A DNA stretch of 64,000 bases from SIG440 sp045120135 (GTDB taxonomy: Bacteria; Bacillota; Clostridia; Monoglobales; Monoglobaceae): assembly GCA_045120135.1 (NCBI GenBank), contig JBGVEN010000001.1:62001-126000 (forward strand). Reading direction: 5' to 3'. Below are positions 7,012-16,218 of this stretch, piece after piece. The number at the start of each line of letters is the position of its first letter. Position 1 is the stretch's first letter. The notes under the pieces were generated by a model. It saw only the letters and a program-made list of their open reading frames with translations. It searched no databases and was not told the DNA's origin. Position numbers and translations under genes: made by a program.

Positions 7012-9642
7012 TTATTTCATGTCTTTTATTGCCGCCTGAGCCGCTGCAAGTCTTGCAATCGGAACACGGAAAGGTGAACATGAAACATAGTCAAGACCAA
7101 TCTTGTGGCAGAATTCAACAGATACGGGGTCGCCGCCGTGCTCACCGCAGATACCGCAGTGAATTTCGGGTCTAACCTTTGTACCCTTTTCAACAGCCAT
7201 TTCCATAAGCTGACCAACACCTGTCTGGTCAAGCTTTGCAAACGGGTCGTTTTCAAAGATCTTTGCATCATAGTAAGCATCGAGGAACTTACCTGCATCG
7301 TCTCTTGAGAAGCCGTATGTCATCTGTGTAAGGTCGTTTGTACCGAAGCAGAAGAATTCAGCCTCTGTTGCGATAGCGTCAGCTGTAAGACAAGCTCTGG
7401 GAATTTCCATCATTGTACCAACTTCATAGTGGAGGTCAGCACCTGCAGCTGCGATTTCAGCATCTGCTGTTGCAACTACATCGTTCTTAACAAACTTGAA
7501 TTCCTTAAGATCGCCGGGAAGCGGAATCATGATTTCGGGAACTACATTCCAGTCAGGATGAGCCTTCTTAACATTGATAGCCGCACGGATAACAGCCTTT
7601 GTCTGCATCTTTGCAATTTCAGGATATGTTACCGCAAGACGGCAACCACGGTGACCCATCATGGGGTTAAATTCGTGGAGGCTTGCGATGATTGCCTTGA
7701 TGTCAGCAACTGACTTGCCCTGTGCATCAGCAAGAGCCTTGATGTCAGCTTCCTCTGTGGGAACGAATTCGTGGAGAGGCGGGTCAAGGAATCTGATTGT
7801 TACGGGGTTGCCTTCGAGAGCTTCGTAGAGCTTTTCGAAGTCGCTCTGCTGATAAGGAAGAATCTTATCAAGAGCTGCTTCTCTTTCTTCAACTGTGTCA
7901 GCACAGATCATTTCACGGAATGCAGCGATTCTTTCTGCTTCAAAGAACATATGCTCTGTACGGCAAAGACCGATACCTTCAGCACCGAGCTCCTTTGCTT
8001 TCTTAGCGTCAGCAGGAGTATCTGCATTTGTTCTAACCTTAAGAGTTCTGAATTCGTCAGCCCACTGCATAATTCTACCGAACTCACCAGCGATTTCAGC
8101 ATCTACTGTGGGGATAATGCCATCGTAGATGTTACCTGTTGAACCGTCGATTGAAATTTCACTACCTTCTGTAAAGGTTTTGCCAGCGAGAGTAAACTTC
8201 TTGTTTTCTTCGTCCATGTTGATTTCGCCACAACCTGATACGCAGCAAGTACCCATACCACGAGCAACAACGGCTGCGTGAGAAGTCATACCACCGCGAA
8301 CTGTGAGGATACCCTGTGATACTTTCATACCTGTGATATCTTCAGGTGATGTTTCAAGACGAACAAGGATAACCTTTTCGCCTCTTGCGTTCCAAGCTTC
8401 AGCATCTTCAGCTGTGAATACAACCTTACCGCAAGCAGCACCGGGAGATGCACCAAGACCTCTGCCCATAGGTGTTGCAGCCTTAAGAGCCTTTGCATCA
8501 AACTGGGGATGGAGGAGTGTGTCAAGGTTTCTGGGGTCGATCATAGCAACAGCCTGCTTCTTATCGATCATACCCTCGTCAACGAGGTCACAAGCGATCT
8601 TGAGGGCAGCCTTTGCTGTTCTCTTACCGTTTCTTGTCTGGAGCATATAAAGCTTTTCGTTTTCAACTGTGAACTCCATATCCTGCATATCACGGTAGTG
8701 GTCTTCGAGGATTGCACATACCTTCTGGAATTCAGCAAATGCTGCAGGGAACTTTGCAGCCATTTCAGCGATAGGCATAGGTGTACGAACACCTGCAACA
8801 ACGTCTTCGCCCTGTGCATTAACAAGGAATTCACCCATAAGTCCGGGTTCGCCTGTAGCAGGGTCACGAGTAAATGCAACACCTGTACCGCAATCGTCAC
8901 CCATGTTACCAAATGCCATCATCTGTACGTTAACAGCAGTACCCCATGAATAAGGAATATCGTTGTCACGACGGTAAACGTTTGCTCTGGGGTTATCCCA
9001 TGAACGGAATACGGCTTCAACTGCACCCATAAGCTGTTCCTTAGGATCAGCGGGGAAGTCCTTACCGATTTTATTCTTGTATTCTTCTTTGAACTGACCA
9101 GCAAGAACCTTGAGGTCTTCAGCTGTAAGCTCGATATCCTGAGTTACACCCTTAGCTTCCTTCATTTCGTCGATAAGCTGTTCAAAGTACTTTTTACCAA
9201 CTTCCATAACTACGTCAGAATACATCTGGATGAATCTTCTGTAGCAGTCCCAAGCCCAACGAGCGTTGCCTGACTTAGCTGACATAGCTTCAACAACATC
9301 TTCGTTAAGACCGAGGTTGAGGATTGTATCCATCATACCGGGCATTGATGCTCTTGCACCTGAACGAACAGAAACGAGGAGAGGATTCTCCTTGTCGCCG
9401 AACTTCTTGCCGCAGATAGCTTCCATCTTGGTGATGTTTTCCATGATTTCAGCCTGGATTGCGTCATTAATCTTTCTGCCGTCCTCATAGTACTGAGTAC
9501 AAGCTTCTGTTGAAACGGTGAAACCCTGGGGAACAGGGAGACCGATTTTGGTCATTTCAGCAAGGTTTGCGCCTTTACCGCCGAGAAGTTCTCTCATTGA
9601 AGCGTCGCCTTCGCTGAAAAGATAAACGAATTTTTTGCTCAT
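7012..9642 (-). CDS. ppdK: Pyruvate, phosphate dikinase
   Basis: Catalyses reversible interconversion of pyruvate, ATP and Pi with PEP, AMP and PPi; in anaerobes it often acts in PPi-dependent glycolysis or gluconeogenesis. It has 876 aa, the normal family length. The N-terminal nucleotide-binding domain starts GGKGANLAEM. The central swivelling domain carries the phosphorylated His in GGMTSHAAVVARGMG (about residue 455). The C-terminal PEP domain includes EIHCGICGEHGGD with the catalytic Cys. The ATG follows GGAGGAATTTTT. It lies 36 bases behind tadA and is probably cotranscribed with it. Confidence 0.97.
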   Translation of the reverse strand: MSKKFVYLFSEGDASMRELLGGKGANLAEMTKIGLPVPQGFTVSTEACTQYYEDGRKINDAIQAEIMENITKMEAICGKKFGDKENPLLVSVRSGARASMPGMMDTILNLGLNEDVVEAMSAKSGNARWAWDCYRRFIQMYSDVVMEVGKKYFEQLIDEMKEAKGVTQDIELTAEDLKVLAGQFKEEYKNKIGKDFPADPKEQLMGAVEAVFRSWDNPRANVYRRDNDIPYSWGTAVNVQMMAFGNMGDDCGTGVAFTRDPATGEPGLMGEFLVNAQGEDVVAGVRTPMPIAEMAAKFPAAFAEFQKVCAILEDHYRDMQDMEFTVENEKLYMLQTRNGKRTAKAALKIACDLVDEGMIDKKQAVAMIDPRNLDTLLHPQFDAKALKAATPMGRGLGASPGAACGKVVFTAEDAEAWNARGEKVILVRLETSPEDITGMKVSQGILTVRGGMTSHAAVVARGMGTCCVSGCGEINMDEENKKFTLAGKTFTEGSEISIDGSTGNIYDGIIPTVDAEIAGEFGRIMQWADEFRTLKVRTNADTPADAKKAKELGAEGIGLCRTEHMFFEAERIAAFREMICADTVEEREAALDKILPYQQSDFEKLYEALEGNPVTIRFLDPPLHEFVPTEEADIKALADAQGKSVADIKAIIASLHEFNPMMGHRGCRLAVTYPEIAKMQTKAVIRAAINVKKAHPDWNVVPEIMIPLPGDLKEFKFVKNDVVATADAEIAAAGADLHYEVGTMMEIPRACLTADAIATEAEFFCFGTNDLTQMTYGFSRDDAGKFLDAYYDAKIFENDPFAKLDQTGVGQLMEMAVEKGTKVRPEIHCGICGEHGGDPVSVEFCHKIGLDYVSCSPFRVPIARLAAAQAAIKDMK

Positions 9643-9678
9643 TACAAAAATTCCTCCTTGAGTAGTATATTTAATTAA

Positions 9679-10152
9679 TTATTTATCAGTATTGATTTTG
9701 CCCGAGCGTAAATCCTTGAAAAATCGTTTGAGAATTCCGGAACATTCGTCGAGCAATATTCCGCCCTCACAGTTTGTGTGGCAGAACAGCGTGTCCGCCG
9801 TAGGCGCATTAAGTGCCGAAAGAACAGCACCGCCTTTGGGGTCGGACGCACCGAAGTAAAGATTTTTTATACGGGCGTGGTGGATTGCTCCACTACACAT
9901 AATACAAGGCTCTAAAGTTACATAAAGGTCGCATTGGTGAAGTCGCCAGCCGTTTAGTTTCTTGCACGCAGCATCTATTGCAATAAGCTCTGCGTGGTAA
10001 AGGGCGTTTTTGCCGGTCTCACGTAAATTGTGTGCTGCGGCAATTATCTCGCCGTCTTTGACAATAACCGCACCAATTGGAGTTTCGCCAAGGGCGTAAG
10101 CTTTTTCGGCTTCTTTAAGTGCTTCTGCCATAAAAAATTCTTTACTGTTCAT
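9679..10152 (-). CDS. tadA: tRNA-specific adenosine deaminase
   Basis: Deaminates the wobble adenosine of tRNA-Arg(ACG) to inosine. The zinc/catalytic motifs YHAELIAI (HAE) and PCIMCSGAIHHARI (PCxxC) are present, and the rest fits TadA. The start is uncertain: I use MNSKEFFMAEAL at 10152, the usual N-terminus for the family, but ATG codons at 10164 and 10185 are in frame and none has a strong ribosome site. The SRP RNA gene that often neighbours tadA in Firmicutes is not recognisable here. Likely upstream member of a tadA-ppdK transcript. Confidence 0.93.
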   Translation of the reverse strand: MNSKEFFMAEALKEAEKAYALGETPIGAVIVKDGEIIAAAHNLRETGKNALYHAELIAIDAACKKLNGWRLHQCDLYVTLEPCIMCSGAIHHARIKNLYFGASDPKGGAVLSALNAPTADTLFCHTNCEGGILLDECSGILKRFFKDLRSGKINTDK

Positions 10153-10267
10153 AGTATAATCCATTAAACGCACAAAAGGGCACAAAAAACCGCGATCAAG
10201 TTCCGTTTGTCAAAAAACAGAAGACCGAAGTGTTTTGCCCGTGCAGAGTTTTTAGGTTTTGTGTTGA

Positions 10268-10495
10268 TTACTGAATATAGGGTTTGAGGTCTTCAAGAAC
10301 CTTATCGCAGTCATCGCTCTGGATTTCAACTGTAATGGGCTTGCTGAGATCAAGGCTGAAGATACCCATAATTGACTTTGCATCAACTACATATCTGCCT
10401 GATGCCAAATCGATATCGCAGTCATACTTGCTTACGATATTAACGAAGCTTTTTACATCGTTGATTGAACTGAGAAGTACAGTACATGTTTTCAA
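10268..10495 (-). CDS. HPr-family protein lacking the phosphorylatable His
   Basis: A 75-residue HPr-fold protein. HPr normally carries His15 in a GLHARPA motif; here the equivalent N-terminal segment reads LLSSINDVKSFVNIVSK, with no His. The C-terminal half keeps the family signature DAKSIMGIFSLDLSKP, whose first Ser lies at the HPr Ser46-like regulatory site. The start is TTG at 10495, eight bases after GGAGGTG. A longer ATG frame to 10552 would run through the ribosome site. It cannot act as a PTS phosphocarrier, so a regulatory or structural role is likely (inference). Confidence 0.85.
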   Translation of the reverse strand: MKTCTVLLSSINDVKSFVNIVSKYDCDIDLASGRYVVDAKSIMGIFSLDLSKPITVEIQSDDCDKVLEDLKPYIQ

Positions 10496-10588
10496 TAAAA
10501 ACACCTCCAAAAGAATTTTTCGCACAGAGTAGAAAACAGGAAAATATAGCAATGTTTCACTCTGCCTACATTATTATATATTTTTTTC

Positions 10589-10617
10589 TTGCAATAGTCA
10601 ATAAAAAAGTGTATAAT
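10589..10617 (+). promoter_or_regulatory. SigA-type promoter of mtaB
   Basis: TTGCAA, a 17-base spacer and TATAAT, ending about 50 bases before the mtaB start. Confidence 0.75.
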
Positions 10618-10669
10618 TTTATCACAAAAATTTTTTCAAAATACTAAACAGAATTGGACGATTTGAAAT

Positions 10670-11923
10670 ATGCGAGTAAAATTTATAACTTTAGGCTGCA
10701 AAACCAACTTCTACGAGAGTCAGGCTCTGGCAGAAATGTTCAGGGCAGAAGGCTATACGGTTGCTCAGAAGGGTGTTGCAGACATATATATTGTGAATAC
10801 CTGTGCGGTTACAAGTATGGGTGCACAAAAATCCCGCCAGCAAATCCACCGGATAAAAAAGCAAAACCCCGATGCGATAGTTGCGGTAATGGGTTGCTAC
10901 GCCCAGACAGAGCCTGAAAATCTGCGTGATTCCAAGGATGTAGATGTGCTTATAGGAACGGCAAATCGCAGTAAAATTGTTGAGCTTGTAAAGAATGCCG
11001 TGATGGGCAAACGAACAGTTCTTCATACCGACATAATGAAAGAACGCACCTTTGAGGAATTATGCCTTGCGACTGACCAGAGCCGTATCCGCGCAACGGT
11101 GAAGATTGAGGACGGCTGCAGTAACTTTTGTGCATACTGCATTATTCCTTACGCACGAGGACCAGTGCGCTCCCGTAGTATTGAAAGAATAGTTGAGGAA
11201 GTGGAGCTTCTTGCGAAAAATAATTTTGTAGAGGTTGTGCTGACGGGAATTCATATCGGCTCTTACGGCAAAGACCTTAAGGATGGCACAAGCCTGATAG
11301 ATGTTATTGAGAGGGTGTGTGCCGTCCCGGGGATAAGGCGTGTCCGCCTTGGCTCGGTTGAGCCGGTGGTGATTACGGAGGACTTTGTAAAGCGTGCGAA
11401 AAAGCTCAAAAACCTTTGTCCGCAGTTCCATCTGTCGCTTCAAAGCGGCTGCACCGAAACTCTTAAAAGGATGAAACGCAGGTATACGGCAGAAGAATAT
11501 ATGTCGGCGGTAAAGTTATTGCGTGAAAATTTAGAGGATGTTTCGATTACCACAGATGTAATGGTCGGCTTTCCGGGCGAAACAGATGAGGAGTTTGAAA
11601 AATCATATAAGTTCTGCAAAGAAGTCGGATTTATGCAGATGCACATATTCAAATATTCGCCACGAAAAGGCACGGTTGCTGCGGAAATGAAAAATCAGAT
11701 TCCCGAGCCGGTGAAAGAGGAGCGCAGCCAAAGACTTATTGCCCTCGGTGAAGAAATGAAAAAGGCGTTTTATGAATCCTATCGTGGGAAACGGGTTGAG
11801 GTTCTGGCAGAGACCCGTACAAAGGACGGCAAATTCCATGCAACGCTTTCAAACTATATGGATGTATATATAGACTCCAAAGAGGATATCAGCGGCAAGA
11901 TTGTGGAATACACAGTTGAATAG
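10670..11923 (+). CDS. mtaB: tRNA t6A37 methylthiotransferase MtaB
   Basis: A radical-SAM methylthiotransferase that adds a methylthio group to t6A37 of tRNAs reading ANN codons. The 417-aa protein has the three expected parts: an N-terminal UPF0004 domain with cluster cysteines (LGCKTNFYE, NTCAVT, GCYAQ), the radical-SAM motif CSNFCAYC with its following IIPYARGPVRSR, and a C-terminal TRAM-like domain. The MtaB-type LGCKTN start separates it from MiaB and RimO. The ribosome site is weak. It is monocistronic and ends at a hairpin shared with the opposing germination operon. Confidence 0.93.
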   Translation: MRVKFITLGCKTNFYESQALAEMFRAEGYTVAQKGVADIYIVNTCAVTSMGAQKSRQQIHRIKKQNPDAIVAVMGCYAQTEPENLRDSKDVDVLIGTANRSKIVELVKNAVMGKRTVLHTDIMKERTFEELCLATDQSRIRATVKIEDGCSNFCAYCIIPYARGPVRSRSIERIVEEVELLAKNNFVEVVLTGIHIGSYGKDLKDGTSLIDVIERVCAVPGIRRVRLGSVEPVVITEDFVKRAKKLKNLCPQFHLSLQSGCTETLKRMKRRYTAEEYMSAVKLLRENLEDVSITTDVMVGFPGETDEEFEKSYKFCKEVGFMQMHIFKYSPRKGTVAAEMKNQIPEPVKEERSQRLIALGEEMKKAFYESYRGKRVEVLAETRTKDGKFHATLSNYMDVYIDSKEDISGKIVEYTVE

Positions 11924-11929
11924 AATACG

Positions 11930-11960
11930 GGGCATCGGCGTTACACGCCGGTGCCCTTTA
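11930..11960. terminator. Hairpin between mtaB and the germination operon
   Basis: An 11-bp stem (GGGCATCGGCG with CGCCGGTGCCC, 5-base loop) followed by TTTATAA. It contains the stop codon of the small minus-strand gene and may stop transcription from both sides. The T run is short, so efficiency is uncertain. Confidence 0.6.
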
Positions 11961-12111
11961 TAAATGTCCAAAGCATTGTTGCAACAGTGAAAATGGTGGT
12001 AAGACCGCCGCCGTATTTTTTGTTTTTGAACTCACTTACCGCAAAGCTGATGGCATAAGTTGCACTCCATATTGCGGCGATCCCTGAAATTATACTGAAT
12101 ACCGTGCTCAA
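11941..12111 (-). CDS. Small two-helix membrane protein, probable germinant receptor D subunit
   Basis: A 56-residue protein starting at TTG (12111), seven bases after AGGAGGC. It contains two hydrophobic segments (STVFSIISGIAAIWSATYAI and TIFTVATMLWTFI) joined by a charged loop, SEFKNKKYGG. It starts just after the gerC stop and ends the gerA-B-C operon. Several Bacillus and clostridial ger operons encode a small two-helix D subunit in this position that modulates the receptor. The assignment here rests on size, topology and position, not on recognised homology. Confidence 0.6.
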   Translation of the reverse strand: MSTVFSIISGIAAIWSATYAISFAVSEFKNKKYGGGLTTIFTVATMLWTFIKGTGV

Positions 12112-12124
12112 TTTGCGCAGCCTC

Positions 12125-13324
12125 CTACTCAAAGTAAATGTCCACATTAAATTTTGCTGTTTCATAGATTTTGCTCCAGTTTGCGTCTTCCCATTGCTGT
12201 TGGGTGATGAAATTTTGCTTAAAATGGTCGCCGATTTTCAAGATATCGGCTCGTTTATTGTGTGAAATATCTGCAAAAAACCTGGTCATCTCTGATTCAA
12301 CAATACTTCTTACAAAGGAAAAAAGCTGCTCGAAGCTTTCAAAGCCGTCGGGAATTTTACTGCCTAAAAATTCAATTCCCAAGGCTTGTGAAACAGATAT
12401 TCGGCAGGGGTTAGCAGAGTTATCAATTGTATATCGGGCGGGCTCGCTGACCGAAAGCCTGAAACTGAATGTGTTTGTTCGGTTAAATGGACTTCTGAGC
12501 GTTATAACGGCGTTTTGAACATTTTGATTTAAAATGTTATAAAGCATTGCACTATCGCCGTCCATTGTTCCGCTCATAACACCGTCTCTGAAAATTGCCA
12601 TGCCACGGAAATCTGATTGCTTAGCGGTGAGTGTGGCGCTTTCTGAACTTACCCAAAGTCTATCATTTGTTTGGGACTTTGTGGTGGAATTATCTTTATC
12701 GGCAATAGCTGCAAGCGGCAAAGCAGATGCTTTGCCGTGGGTGCTGATTTCGTCAACAAAGTCGGAGAGTGTCTTATCGGGGGCATATACATTGTTTGAC
12801 CGCAGCGCCATCAGTTCGTAGTATTTTGCGGTATTTGCCTCAAGGTCGGGGTTGACGCTTTCTATATATTCTTTTGCTGTTTGCTTTGAGACGGCAACTG
12901 CAGTGTGCGGACGAATTTCTCTTTCTCTCAAGAGGAACTGCGAATGTCGGGAAAGTCCGCTGGGGTCGATATCTTTTGAAAAAACAATCAGCTTAAGATG
13001 CGACATATCAATGTTTTTTGCCAGAAAGTTATTGGTCATATTCTTGGCAACATAAAAGTCGGGCGCAGTTACCGTTATGTTGGTTACGCTTTTATTTGCC
13101 GACTGACCTTCACTACCACCGCCTGATTCACCGCTCTCGGGTGAACCGCCGGAAATCGGTTTTGAAAACTGAAAAGTGTAGCTGAAGTCGCTGTTTTCCG
13201 TGCGGTCAATGCCTATGGCGATAATATAGGCTGTTTCGTCAATTTCGCGATTATCAAAACAACCGCAAAGCATTGATACAGCAAGCAATCCCACAAACAG
13301 AAGAAAAATTCTAAGCTTTTTCAT
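12125..13324 (-). CDS. Ger(x)C family spore germination lipoprotein
   Basis: C subunit of a GerA-type nutrient germinant receptor. 399 aa, with a lipoprotein signal MKKLRIFLLFVGLLAVSM followed by the lipobox LCGC, so it is anchored to the outer face of the spore inner membrane. The mature start CFDNREIDETAYIIAIGID is characteristic of GerC proteins. The linker SGGSPESGESGGGSEG is unusually Gly/Ser-rich. It overlaps gerB by 14 bases. Confidence 0.92.
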   Translation of the reverse strand: MKKLRIFLLFVGLLAVSMLCGCFDNREIDETAYIIAIGIDRTENSDFSYTFQFSKPISGGSPESGESGGGSEGQSANKSVTNITVTAPDFYVAKNMTNNFLAKNIDMSHLKLIVFSKDIDPSGLSRHSQFLLREREIRPHTAVAVSKQTAKEYIESVNPDLEANTAKYYELMALRSNNVYAPDKTLSDFVDEISTHGKASALPLAAIADKDNSTTKSQTNDRLWVSSESATLTAKQSDFRGMAIFRDGVMSGTMDGDSAMLYNILNQNVQNAVITLRSPFNRTNTFSFRLSVSEPARYTIDNSANPCRISVSQALGIEFLGSKIPDGFESFEQLFSFVRSIVESEMTRFFADISHNKRADILKIGDHFKQNFITQQQWEDANWSKIYETAKFNVDIYFE

Positions 13325-14408
13325 TAAGCTGCTTTCGCCTCACTTTCGTAAAAAATATAACCAGCAGAAAAACCGCCCATACCGCAAAGCCACTGCAAAA
13401 TAAAAGTGTTTCCAACAATTCTGCCGGAATAAATTTAACACCGGCGGATGAGAAAAATATGGTCAGCGCAACAGGAAGAATACACGGCTTTGCATCTGAT
13501 AAGCCAAAGTCGGTTTTCAGAGTGTTGGTGAAAAATAACAGATTTAAGGCAAGATACAGCATTCCGCTTAATGTTGCTACCATAAGAAGAATAGCATCAA
13601 TTCTTTGAAAAAATCTGCCATAGTGAATTTCTTTAAGCAAGAGATAGATGGGGAACTGACCCTCTGCAGATATGGGGTATGGAATTCTCACATTATATGC
13701 AAAAATAATTAGGACAACTGTAAAAATGCCGAAAAGAACGGATGTCAAAACTGACTTTTTAGGTTTTACGGTTAGTTTGTCGGTAGGTGAAATTAGGAGT
13801 AGTAAACATAGGTCGGTATACATAATTATTCCGGATATGCCTTTGCCGAAAACGCTCTCTGTACCACAACCAAGGACGGGGAAAAGGTTGGAGAAATCTC
13901 CGTTCCATAGCGTGGAAATTACTATTACAAAAAGTACAAATACGGTTATCGGAACAAAAATGCGGTGCAGGCGTGAAATTGCAGAAAACCCTCCAAACAC
14001 CCCAACGATTGTGGCAATGATAAAGAACAATGCACAAAAAGCAGTCGGTGCGGTAGGAAACGAAATCAGCTTTGTAAGCTCTGAGAATTCACCTAATGCA
14101 ACAATAGCTGAAACAGCAAGGTGCAGTAAAACAATCAAAACAACAATTTTTCGTCCCAAAATTCCAAATACCCATTCTGCCGCATCAAAAATGTTGATTT
14201 TCGGAAGATGAAGAAATGCAGAGACAATTAGTGCAGCCAGCCCAAAAGCTAAAACGGCAGAAAAGGCTGCTGATAAAGCGGCGGCAGTGCCTGCAGTTTT
14301 AGGGAAAAGTGTGGGAATACGAGTAAACAGACGGTATATCAAAAGATTTACAACAATACAAGAACAGTCAAAACTGTTAAATGACAAAGTAGATGGTTGC
14401 TTTGACAT
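13311..14408 (-). CDS. GerB-type endospore germination permease
   Basis: B subunit of the germinant receptor, 365 aa, with about ten hydrophobic helices of the amino acid/polyamine/organocation superfamily; it is thought to bind the nutrient germinant. Start ATG at 14408 after GAAAGGAGATG. Spaced two bases from the gerA stop and overlapping gerC, so the three are one operon. Segments such as NIFDAAEWVFGILGRK and PYPISAEGQFPIYLLLKEI resemble family members. The germinant cannot be deduced. Confidence 0.9.
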   Translation of the reverse strand: MSKQPSTLSFNSFDCSCIVVNLLIYRLFTRIPTLFPKTAGTAAALSAAFSAVLAFGLAALIVSAFLHLPKINIFDAAEWVFGILGRKIVVLIVLLHLAVSAIVALGEFSELTKLISFPTAPTAFCALFFIIATIVGVFGGFSAISRLHRIFVPITVFVLFVIVISTLWNGDFSNLFPVLGCGTESVFGKGISGIIMYTDLCLLLLISPTDKLTVKPKKSVLTSVLFGIFTVVLIIFAYNVRIPYPISAEGQFPIYLLLKEIHYGRFFQRIDAILLMVATLSGMLYLALNLLFFTNTLKTDFGLSDAKPCILPVALTIFFSSAGVKFIPAELLETLLFCSGFAVWAVFLLVIFFTKVRRKQLNEKA

Positions 14409-14410
14409 TG

Positions 14411-16051
14411 TTATTCATCTCCTTTCCATTTCCGGCTGATATGTGGTTGTTTGAATGAGTTTTGGGGATATAGCATACGTGGACGTCTTTCGCGCTTCCA
14501 GATTGGAGGAACAAAAAACGGGCTGTCTGAGCCGTTTGATGCAGGGACATAGGGGACACCAAAAGGCTGTGATGCAGCCAGATATACCGAAAGAACAAAA
14601 ATGCCGGCTGCAATTCCGGTAAATCCCGCATTTGCGCCAAGGAAAATAAATACAAACTGCATAACCGAAAGAGCACGGGAGATTGAAACCGACGGTGCGG
14701 CAAATGAGCCAAGTGCGGTAATTGAAACGATTATGATAAGCAAAGGACTTGCAATGCCGGCGGAAACTGCTGATTGTCCCAAAATCAAGCCGCCTACAAT
14801 ACCCAATGTGGAGCCGATAGGGTCGGGAACACGGGTTGATGCTTCTTTTATAAGCTCAAACGAAAGTACCATTATGATAAGCTCCAAAACAATAGGAAAC
14901 GGCATCTTCTCTCGGGTTGCCTCTATTGCAAACAACAGGTCCGTTGGGATGCTTTCGTGGTGATAAAGAACCACACTGATGAAAATTCCAGGTAGAAAAA
15001 GAGCCAAAAAACAACCGGCAAGCCGCACTGCGCGCATGAAATTTGCCTCTGCAATCCGAACATAATTATCCTCTGAGGATTCGGCAAGGTCCGCTGCGGT
15101 TGCAGGCAAAATAAGCACAAACGGACTTCCCTGAACAATTATTATTACCTTGCCGTCGGCAAGCTGTGCCGCAGCACGATCAGGGCGTTCTGTTTTTAAA
15201 AGCTGAGGAAAGGGGAAAAGGGTGCTATCCTCAATCAGCATTTCTATATCGGCTGATGAAAAAATGTATTCTGTATCAATTGATTTCAGTCTGTTACGTG
15301 CTTCTTTAACCAATGAAATATTTGTAATTCCATTAAGATACATAAGAGCACAAGGCGTTTTGCTTTTTGTACCTACGGGAATATTCTCTGCAATCAGGTT
15401 GGGGTCTTTAAGAATTTTTCGTATAAGTGCAATGTTGGACATAACGGTTTCGGTAAAGGCTTCCTGAGGTCCGGATAAAACCGCCTCGGAAATGGGTTTA
15501 CCTACACTTCTTGTGTTCCAGCCCTTTACATCTGCAACAAAGGCACAGCTACATCCGTCAACAAAAACGGCACAGTTGCCGAATCCTACAAGCTCGATAA
15601 TTGACTGCATACTGTTGTTCTTTGAATTTGGCGCTTGTGTAAGCATCAATTCATACACAGCATCTTCACGATTATTAATGCTTTCGGTGTTTGCTGTGCT
15701 GGTCATAAGCGGACGCATAATATCACGGTTTATGAAGTTTTTATTTGCAAGTCCGTCATAAAAAATCAAAAATGAATCAATAGCATTGCCGCTGCACTGT
15801 ATTTTAAACTGGCGGACTACTAAATCAAAATTTTTTTCGCATTCAAATGCATCATGGATAAATTCAAGATTTTCACCAAGATGGGTGCTGACTTTTCCTG
15901 TTCGGTAAACATAACTGTTCTTATTTTTGATGTTGTTCTTTATATAATTGTTCAGTCCGGGGTTATTCTCAACGCCTTCTACAGATGACGTAAGTTGGCG
16001 TGCCTTTGAACTGTCTGCCGGATGGTAAAAAAACATGTTTTTGAGATTCAT
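14411..16051 (-). CDS. GerA-type spore germination protein
   Basis: A subunit of the germinant receptor, 546 aa: a soluble N-terminal region of about 300 residues followed by a membrane region with about five helices and a short C-terminal tail. Family motifs include EDSTLFPFPQLLKTERPD and VPDPIGSTLGIVGGLILGQ. I start at ATG 16051 behind AGAGGTGATAAAG. An in-frame GTG at 16060 overlaps that ribosome site. First gene of gerA-gerB-gerC-D. Such operons are usually expressed in the forespore by sigma-G, but I could not find a convincing sigma-G promoter in the upstream 150 bases. Confidence 0.92.
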   Translation of the reverse strand: MNLKNMFFYHPADSSKARQLTSSVEGVENNPGLNNYIKNNIKNKNSYVYRTGKVSTHLGENLEFIHDAFECEKNFDLVVRQFKIQCSGNAIDSFLIFYDGLANKNFINRDIMRPLMTSTANTESINNREDAVYELMLTQAPNSKNNSMQSIIELVGFGNCAVFVDGCSCAFVADVKGWNTRSVGKPISEAVLSGPQEAFTETVMSNIALIRKILKDPNLIAENIPVGTKSKTPCALMYLNGITNISLVKEARNRLKSIDTEYIFSSADIEMLIEDSTLFPFPQLLKTERPDRAAAQLADGKVIIIVQGSPFVLILPATAADLAESSEDNYVRIAEANFMRAVRLAGCFLALFLPGIFISVVLYHHESIPTDLLFAIEATREKMPFPIVLELIIMVLSFELIKEASTRVPDPIGSTLGIVGGLILGQSAVSAGIASPLLIIIVSITALGSFAAPSVSISRALSVMQFVFIFLGANAGFTGIAAGIFVLSVYLAASQPFGVPYVPASNGSDSPFFVPPIWKRERRPRMLYPQNSFKQPHISRKWKGDE

Positions 16052-16122
16052 CTTTATCACCTCTATTTAAGTATTTCCGCAAACTGGCAGATTATCCACA
16101 AATTAAAAAGTTTAAAAATATA

Positions 16123-16150
16123 TTGACATTTTGTTAGCTTGTGATAAAAT
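16123..16150 (+). promoter_or_regulatory. SigA-type promoter of the VanW-family gene
   Basis: TTGACA, a 16-base spacer and TAAAAT, located in the divergent gap between gerA and the VanW gene, about 70 bases before its start. Confidence 0.75.
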
Positions 16151-16218
16151 CAAGGTATACAAGGCGTTCGCGCCAAATACATATTAATAAAGTTGGATAA
16201 TTTACCGGGGTATGGAGC

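Noticed and set aside
10153..10267. SRP RNA gene next to tadA
   Set aside because: Often found there in Firmicutes, but the GGAAGGGAGCAGC apical motif is absent on both strands.
13672..14211. 179-codon plus-strand ORF opposite gerB
   Set aside because: Antisense shadow of a clearly recognised membrane protein gene; no ribosome site.
16052..16218. Sigma-G promoter for the germinant receptor operon
   Set aside because: No convincing pair of sigma-G boxes on the minus strand; only the opposite-strand sigma-A promoter is clear.
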